From Bacteroidales bacterium UBA5287 (GTDB taxonomy: Bacteria > Bacteroidota > Bacteroidia > Bacteroidales > Dysgonomonadaceae), in NCBI GenBank assembly GCA_002411345.1, contig DHSL01000021.1, positions 35,264 through 52,589 of the forward strand: a stretch of 17,326 nt of DNA. The letters run 5' to 3'. Under the pieces are notes generated by a model that was not told where the DNA came from, did no database searches, and was given only the letters and a program-made list of their open reading frames with translations. Below are positions 15,855 through 17,326 of the stretch, piece by piece; within the stretch, counting starts at the first letter, position 1, and each line of letters starts with the position of its first letter. Position numbers and translations under genes: made by a program.

Positions 15855-17326
15855 TTGAAAAGTTTAAGGCACACATTAATAAGTGTATTATTCATAAACA
15901 CTCTTTTTTGCTCTATGGTTTTCAGCCAAGAGGCTGTAAAGGGAGCTAGCTTGCACGAAGTTATTGATAATCTGTCCTTGCATTCATCTGCCGCCCAAAT
16001 AGAAAAACTCAACTACCAAAACGAGATTCTACAGTTTGAAAACTACAAAAAGAGTTATTTGCCGGCACTTTCGCTTAACTTTAATCCCGTAAACTTTAAT
16101 CGTTCGCTTCGCGTGCTTCAGCAACCTTCCGATGGAAGTTATTCTTATGTGGAAGATTACTCCAACAACAGCAGTGCAGGTGTCTCTATCCGTCAAAAAA
16201 TAGGAATTACCGGCGGCGACTTAAATATTGGGAGTAACATCAACTATTTGAACGAATTTTCCCTCAAGCGTAACAGTTTTAATACGACTCCTTTTTTCAT
16301 TGGTTATTCCCAACAATTATGGGGAGGAGGCAAACAGTATCATTTTGAAAAAGAGATTGAGTATGCCAAAAACAATGTGGCAATAAAGCAATATTGTACA
16401 AAACTGTCCCGAATCCAACAACAAGCATTGGAGCTTTATATGACAGCGCTGCTTGGCAAAATGGAACAGGATTTTGCTTTGCAAACCACACAAAACACCG
16501 ACACCCTGTTGCAGCTTGCCCGCATTAAATTAGATAACGGACATATTACCGAATACGATTTAAAGCAAATTGAACTACAATCTTTAAATACTCGCTATGC
16601 TTATGAAAATGCTCGAAAAAATTATATTGAAGCGCAGGAGCGGCTTGCCGTTTTTTTGGGAATAGAAGCAATTGAGGTTGAAATACCTGAATTTGATATC
16701 CCTTTTACTATAGAAGCAAGTACGGCAATGTTTTATGTTGAACAGAACAATCCTTTCTTGAAACAACAAGAAATACAAACATTTGAGGCTGAAAGTAATT
16801 TGTTTTCGGCAAAATTAAGCAATCGTTTTAACGGTAGCATTAGCTTAAACTATGGTGTAAATCAATATGCGGAAACATTTGCAGAGGCTTATCGTAACGG
16901 AAATACCCGTCAGTCGGTTATTGTTGGTTTCCAAATTCCCGTGTTTCAATGGGGTGTTAATAAAAACCGCATTAAAATAGCTGAGAACAATTATGAAGCG
17001 AACAAAATAGCACGGGAACGGCAGATGCGTGAATTTGAGAATGAGGTAAAAGAAAATATCAACAGCTATAACCATTCGGTAAAACTCTGGCTGACGTCAC
17101 AAAAAGTCTACAATTTATCACATGAGCAATACAAAATGTTGATACAGAAATTTTCATTAGGTAAAGTTTCCGTATATGAACTTACGACGGCCCAAAACGA
17201 ACAAAACAACGCTCTGCAGCGATACTACTCTGCTATCAGGAATACTTATAACAGCTATTTCACGCTGAGAAGTATGGCGTTATATGATTTTAAACTGAAT
17301 GTAGAACTTGAAGAAATACTCTTAAA
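15855..17326 (+). CDS. TolC-family outer-membrane efflux protein, 3' end outside window
   Basis: An open frame of 490 codons runs off the window without a stop. The product is an outer-membrane channel of the TolC/OEP family, which pairs with a periplasmic adaptor and an inner-membrane RND, ABC or MFS pump. The TTG start at 15855 gives a clear Sec signal peptide, MKSLRHTLISVLFINTLFCS (1-20), with likely cleavage after S24 before QEAVKG. The first ATG, at 15915, would remove this peptide. Family features are the two alternating helical-hairpin and strand repeats: SYLPALSLNF in the first half, long helical stretches around LLQLARIKLDNGHITEYDLK, the strand RFNGSISLNYGVN, QSVIVGFQIPVFQWGVNKN, and the closing helix with KFSLGKVSVYELTTAQNEQN. 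Near the end the frame is still open, but the length suggests that little is missing. Partner genes probably lie to the right. Confidence 0.9.
   Translation, partial: MKSLRHTLISVLFINTLFCSMVFSQEAVKGASLHEVIDNLSLHSSAAQIEKLNYQNEILQFENYKKSYLPALSLNFNPVNFNRSLRVLQQPSDGSYSYVEDYSNNSSAGVSIRQKIGITGGDLNIGSNINYLNEFSLKRNSFNTTPFFIGYSQQLWGGGKQYHFEKEIEYAKNNVAIKQYCTKLSRIQQQALELYMTALLGKMEQDFALQTTQNTDTLLQLARIKLDNGHITEYDLKQIELQSLNTRYAYENARKNYIEAQERLAVFLGIEAIEVEIPEFDIPFTIEASTAMFYVEQNNPFLKQQEIQTFEAESNLFSAKLSNRFNGSISLNYGVNQYAETFAEAYRNGNTRQSVIVGFQIPVFQWGVNKNRIKIAENNYEANKIARERQMREFENEVKENINSYNHSVKLWLTSQKVYNLSHEQYKMLIQKFSLGKVSVYELTTAQNEQNNALQRYYSAIRNTYNSYFTLRSMALYDFKLNVELEEILL

Overview
The window looks like chromosome from a member of the Bacteroidetes, probably order Bacteroidales. 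It is AT-rich, and its best promoters have the Bacteroidetes form (TTTG, a spacer of about 19-21 nt, then TAnnTTTG) at 14015-14047 and 15791-15821. Genes mostly lack Shine-Dalgarno sequences, and the integrase is of the Bacteroidetes tyrosine-recombinase type. No rRNA, intact tRNA, IS element or CRISPR array was found.

Region 1 (1-9101) is a five-gene type I restriction-modification operon on the + strand. The order is hsdM (methylase), an AlbA_2/Schlafen-type ATP-binding regulator-like gene, hsdS (specificity), an unrecognised 317-aa gene, and hsdR (restriction translocase). The genes are tightly packed (12-nt gap, 17-nt overlap, 1-nt gap, 8-nt gap), so they are probably co-transcribed and translationally coupled. 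HsdM, HsdS and HsdR form the modification/restriction complex. Both accessory genes carry a terminal QLxLF pentapeptide resembling the bacterial sliding-clamp binding motif. The second half of hsdS together with the orphan gene is clearly more AT-rich than the flanking genes, suggesting that a block was exchanged. Upstream of hsdM lie an 11-bp tandem repeat cut by the window edge, an imperfect hairpin and a 15-bp direct repeat over the presumed promoter.

Region 2 (9146-13582) is a small metabolic and transport group. A CodA-like cytosine deaminase lies on the - strand, convergent with hsdR. It is divergent from an M20 (M20D-like) amidohydrolase, which is followed by a 14-TM MFS exporter. The group could take up or detoxify N-acylated or heterocyclic amides, but nothing in the sequence fixes the substrate.

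Region 3 (13583-15530) is an integration scar. A 3' fragment of tRNA-Met(CAT) with a terminator hairpin lies on the - strand. It sits about 220 bp from a tyrosine integrase broken by one nonsense codon and two frameshifts. The orientation puts the former element to the right of the tRNA fragment, so the intact tRNA-Met should lie beyond the right edge if the element survives.

Region 4 (15531-17326) holds a canonical Bacteroidetes promoter and a TolC-family outer-membrane efflux protein. The protein starts at TTG with a clear signal peptide and runs off the window end.
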